Assembly (NCBI GenBank): GCA_964625175.1
Contig: CAZVAO010000104.1
Location: 1 to 8,123 of the forward strand
Source of the DNA: CAZVAO01 sp964625175
GTDB lineage: Bacteria > Bacillota > UBA994 > PWPR01
Direction: 5' to 3'
DNA: 8,123 nucleotides
Under the pieces are notes generated by a model. It was given only the letters and a program-made list of their open reading frames with translations, was not told where the DNA came from and did no database searches. This document shows positions 5,980 through 8,123 of this stretch, piece after piece. Positions within the stretch are counted from its first letter, which is position 1. Every line of letters begins with the position of its first letter. A program made the position numbers and the translations under genes.

Positions 5980-7212
5980 ATGAAGAAGATTTATTATGGG
6001 TGGTATATCGTTTTAATCTGCATGGTTAATAATACGTTTGGTATTGGTATTATTCCTGTAATGGGACTTTTCACAGCCCCTTTGATGAGCCGGTTTGGCT
6101 ACTCTGCCTCCAGTATTGGGCTAACCCTATCCATGCTCTCTGTCGGTATGTTTTGCGGCTATTTCTTTTTTGGCCGCATACTCACTAAAGAAAATAATAA
6201 ACTGGTGCTGATCCTCTGCTGTGGTTTGCAAGCGACTTCCTTCTTATTGATGGGGATCACCGAACTGAAAGTGATTATGCTCGCTTATCCCCTTTGCTTC
6301 GTAATCGGCTTCTGTGCGGCCTGTACCGCGATCAGCTCGCCATCCATCGTCAATAATTGGTTTATCAGCTCAAATGGCCTAGCCATGGGTATTGTGGGTG
6401 CTGGAACGGGCCTTTCTGCCTTCGTACTCGCCCCTATCTGCTCTTGGCTCATCTATTCAAGCTTTGGCATTCGCGGGGGTTATTTCGCACTCGCAGCTGG
6501 TGGTCTTGTATCTGCGACCCTCTTTTACTTCTTTCTCTACATCGAGCCCAGTATGAAGGGCTTAAAGCCTTTAGGAGTGAAGAAGGAAACTGTTGAAACA
6601 CACGCCAGCTACACCTATGATGAGGTTAAGGGAACAGGTAGTTTTAAACGATTAGTGGCAGCACGGATCATGTTATCGCTTATTTATACCCTCTGCTTTG
6701 TGCAAGTGGCGACCCATATCATTAATGTGGGTTATAGCCCGAGCTTTTCGGCACTGATTGTGTCTCTCTACGGGGCGAGTTTAATTATCGGAAAAGTATT
6801 TATTGGCATCCTCTGTGACAAAATTAAGCTCTCAACCATCAACCTGATTTGTTATGCAAGTCTAGCAGTCTGTGCCCTGTCTGCCATTTTTATTGAATAC
6901 AATATGGCACTGGGCTATATTTACGCATTATGTGCTGGATTAAGTATTCCATTGCAAACGGTTGTCTACCCCATCATGATCAAGGATCTATACGGCACGA
7001 AAGACTTCCCCAAGCTCTATGCGGTGAACATTCAGATTGCGCCACTGGCCCTTGCGGGCGGCTCCTATATTGCGGGTTTAGTCTATGATGTCTCGAACTC
7101 TTACGTTCCCGCTTTCTGGCTCTCGCTAGCCACCGTCATCTTGGCCTACTCCTTCGTAAAACAAGCCTATGCCAGCCACAAGAAGGCCTCTCTGCTCCCT
7201 TCACCCAATTAA
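5980..7212 (+). CDS. Major facilitator superfamily transporter, OFA/monocarboxylate-like
   Basis: 410-residue integral membrane protein with the usual MFS length and two six-helix halves. It starts with the short cytosolic MKKIYYGWYIVL, a start typical of oxalate:formate antiporter-like (OFA) and monocarboxylate-type MFS proteins. Approximate helices: 7-27, 45-65, 74-93, 98-120, 133-157, 165-187 (first half); a charged cytosolic loop 190-222 (SMKGLKPLGVKKETVETH...); then 225-245, 254-276, 285-303, 309-331, 347-369, 375-396. A loop 2-3 equivalent FFFGRILTKENNK (62-74) replaces the classical GxLaDrxGrr motif, while FIGILCDKIK (274-283) is the corresponding turn in the second half. The family-typical WF..RGLAxG at helix 4/5 reads WFISSNGLAMGIVGAG (127-142), with Asn in place of the common Arg. 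Substrate cannot be read from the sequence; a small organic anion is possible by family. Single-gene unit with its own promoter and terminator. Confidence 0.9.
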   Translation: MKKIYYGWYIVLICMVNNTFGIGIIPVMGLFTAPLMSRFGYSASSIGLTLSMLSVGMFCGYFFFGRILTKENNKLVLILCCGLQATSFLLMGITELKVIMLAYPLCFVIGFCAACTAISSPSIVNNWFISSNGLAMGIVGAGTGLSAFVLAPICSWLIYSSFGIRGGYFALAAGGLVSATLFYFFLYIEPSMKGLKPLGVKKETVETHASYTYDEVKGTGSFKRLVAARIMLSLIYTLCFVQVATHIINVGYSPSFSALIVSLYGASLIIGKVFIGILCDKIKLSTINLICYASLAVCALSAIFIEYNMALGYIYALCAGLSIPLQTVVYPIMIKDLYGTKDFPKLYAVNIQIAPLALAGGSYIAGLVYDVSNSYVPAFWLSLATVILAYSFVKQAYASHKKASLLPSPN

Positions 7213-7224
7213 TATTGCATCAGC

Positions 7225-7251
7225 ACCACCCCGAATAAGGGTGGTTTTTTT
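7225..7251 (+). terminator. Intrinsic terminator of the MFS gene
   Basis: ACCACCC (7225-7231), 7-nt loop, GGGTGGT (7239-7245), then a run of T through 7251. It begins 12 nt after the stop codon. Confidence 0.92.
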
Positions 7252-7299
7252 GTATTAAAGATCAAGGTATGGAACTCCCTGTCATACAAATCAATAACT

Positions 7300-7535
7300 A
7301 GGGCTTACTGAATGAATCGCTAGATTTCATTCAGTAATGAGCGTAGCTCAAAAAATGGCTTAAAAAAGCCATTTTAACCGTAATTATCGGCGTCTAAACA
7401 GTGACGTTTGCAAAACGTCAACTTGCCAGGTGCAGGCTTTTATGCTTAATTGACACTATTTCCGTGCACCTGGCAAGTTGAAAAAATTAAAATAGCGTTT
7501 TAACTACAAGTTTTTTGAACTGTTTAGTAAGCCCT
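7300..7535. mobile_element. 236-bp MITE-like element with terminal inverted repeats
   Basis: Terminal inverted repeats AGGGCTTACT (7300-7309) and AGTAAGCCCT (7526-7535) are perfect over 10 bp. Flanks carry the direct repeat AACT (7296-7299 and 7536-7539), a likely 4-bp target duplication; a TA duplication (7299-7300, 7535-7536) with 9-bp ends, as in IS630/mariner-type elements, is the other reading. No ORF of useful size. More than half of the bases lie in internal palindromes: 7305-7316/7326-7337 (12 bp), 7338-7342/7346-7350 (5), 7352-7361/7366-7375 (10), 7402-7409/7413-7420 (8), 7418-7434/7465-7481 (17), 7487-7492/7498-7503 (6), and 7394-7402/7519-7527 (9). It lies in the gap between two convergent genes, a permissive site. 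No transposase that could mobilise it is visible here; the RAYT chemistry does not use such ends. Confidence 0.75.
7418..7481. repeat. Perfect 17-bp inverted repeat inside the MITE-like element
   Basis: Arms 7418-7434 (TCAACTTGCCAGGTGCA) and 7465-7481 are exact reverse complements around a 30-nt AT-rich loop. The left arm overlaps by 3 nt the 8-bp hairpin at 7402-7420, so the two cannot be fully paired together. Confidence 0.85.
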
Positions 7536-7561
7536 AACTAGTGTCGGGAGTTAGCGATATT

Positions 7562-7592
7562 TGAATCATTAGGGTCTGTCCCTATTGATTCA
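7562..7592. repeat. 13-position palindrome with AGGG-TCTGT-CCCT core
   Basis: Arms 7562-7574 and 7580-7592 pair at 12 of 13 positions around the loop TCTGT. There is no T tract directly after it on either strand, so it is not an obvious terminator. It lies 26 nt right of the MITE-like element and just before the methyltransferase terminator. Confidence 0.6.
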
Positions 7593-7598
7593 TTACAC

Positions 7599-7628
7599 AA
7601 AAAAAGCCCCGAGTAAATCGGAGCTTTT
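7599..7628 (-). terminator. Intrinsic terminator of the methyltransferase gene
   Basis: Read on the minus strand: stem 7618-7628 with 7602-7612, 11 positions with one U-G wobble, loop of 5, then the T run given by the A tract at 7599-7605. It starts 50 nt after the stop codon at 7678. Confidence 0.88.
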
Positions 7629-7677
7629 CAATCAAAATAATTGAATTGATCGGATCGGTTGCACAAGCTGATTGGAA

Positions 7678-8123
7678 TCAAATAGGCCGCACAATCCATT
7701 GAATACGTTCGCTGGTGTCTTTGACAGGGTCTGTGGTGAATGCGTCAAAGACGTGTTCAACTTGCATTCCCGCTTGTTCAACAAGGGCTTTTATTTCAGA
7801 AATTAACCAGCCGCGTTGCTCATGCTCTTCTTCAAAGCGCTCGTATAGGCCCTGCTCATTCTGGGCAAAGAGCACCAAACCCAAAGTTAATAGGTGCTGA
7901 GAATCGTCCCAGTCGTTATTCCAGATATAGCACAAATCATCCGCCACATAATTGTCACGATGATTACCCAAAAACTCCGCGAGTTTGTAGGCACTACTCA
8001 CGTCGAAAAGCAGTCGGCCACCTGGCTTTAGGTGGTTTCGAACCCCTTGCAAAACTTGTAAGAGCGCCGCATCCGTCGTCAGATAGTTAAAGACATCGCA
8101 GGTGCTGATAATCACATCAAATT
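7678..8123 (-). CDS. Class I SAM-dependent methyltransferase, YqeM-like, C-terminal part
   Basis: Transfers a methyl group from S-adenosylmethionine to an unknown acceptor. The frame runs off the window: the GTG at 8115 is an internal Val in FDVIISTCDVFNYL, the usual motif-II region of these enzymes, so the N-terminal part with the SAM-binding glycine motif lies beyond base 8123. Seen, counting from that Val as 1: STCDVFNYL (4-12), LKPGGRLLFDVSSAYKL (29-45), a CYIWNNDWDD segment (62-71), GLYERFEEEHEQRGW (89-103), an alpha helix then AGMQVEHVFDAFT (115-127), and SERIQWIVRPI at the end (135-145). The order resembles YqeM-type methyltransferases of Firmicutes, which have a long acidic beta-strand insertion before the final helix. 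Stop TGA; terminated by the hairpin at 7599-7628. It converges with the MFS gene. Confidence 0.85.
   Translation of the reverse strand, partial: FDVIISTCDVFNYLTTDAALLQVLQGVRNHLKPGGRLLFDVSSAYKLAEFLGNHRDNYVADDLCYIWNNDWDDSQHLLTLGLVLFAQNEQGLYERFEEEHEQRGWLISEIKALVEQAGMQVEHVFDAFTTDPVKDTSERIQWIVRPI

Noticed and set aside
7678..8115. GTG at 8115 as the methyltransferase start
   Set aside because: The residues before it (FD) complete a conserved FDVI motif and the SAM-binding glycine motif is missing, so the gene continues beyond the window.

Overview
The window is an ordinary-looking bacterial chromosome segment of mid G+C. The coding genes have strong GGAG/AGG-type ribosome binding sites, sigma-A-like promoters and T-tailed intrinsic terminators. 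The gene content suggests a Bacillota (Firmicutes)-type anaerobe, perhaps Clostridia or Negativicutes: a Tex protein, a YqeM-like methyltransferase, a short PolA without the 5' nuclease domain, and a TDE2712-like small protein. The phylum is an inference from family resemblance only.

Layout. Bases 1-417 hold the C-terminal part of a REP-associated tyrosine transposase (RAYT), visibly AT-richer than its neighbours and followed at once by a GTAG + hairpin, the expected form of its REP target. Bases 446-943 have no gene. They contain a perfect 19-bp inverted repeat (probable two-way terminator) and two tandem copies of a highly structured repeat whose left 94 nt match at 93 positions. The second copy forms an inverted repeat with the 3' end of the next gene, including its stop codon. 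On the minus strand, 944-3303 is a probable two-gene operon: a small TDE2712-like protein, then a 600-residue exonuclease/polymerase of the DNA polymerase I family. A divergent promoter region (3304-3557) separates it from tex (3558-5705, plus), which ends in a strong terminator. A near-consensus promoter (TTGTCA, 17 nt, TATAAT) then drives a 12-helix MFS transporter (5980-7212) with its own terminator. The gap to the last gene holds a 236-bp hairpin-rich MITE-like insertion (7300-7535) with terminal inverted repeats and a short target duplication, another palindrome, and the minus-strand terminator of a partial SAM-dependent methyltransferase (7678 to the window end).

The genes do not form one pathway. 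DNA synthesis/repair (PolA-like), transcription accessory function (Tex), solute transport (MFS) and methyl transfer sit side by side as separate transcription units. The most unusual content is intergenic: three different families of palindromic or mobile-looking DNA within 8 kb. I see no evidence of a defence system, CRISPR array, prophage or rRNA/tRNA gene.
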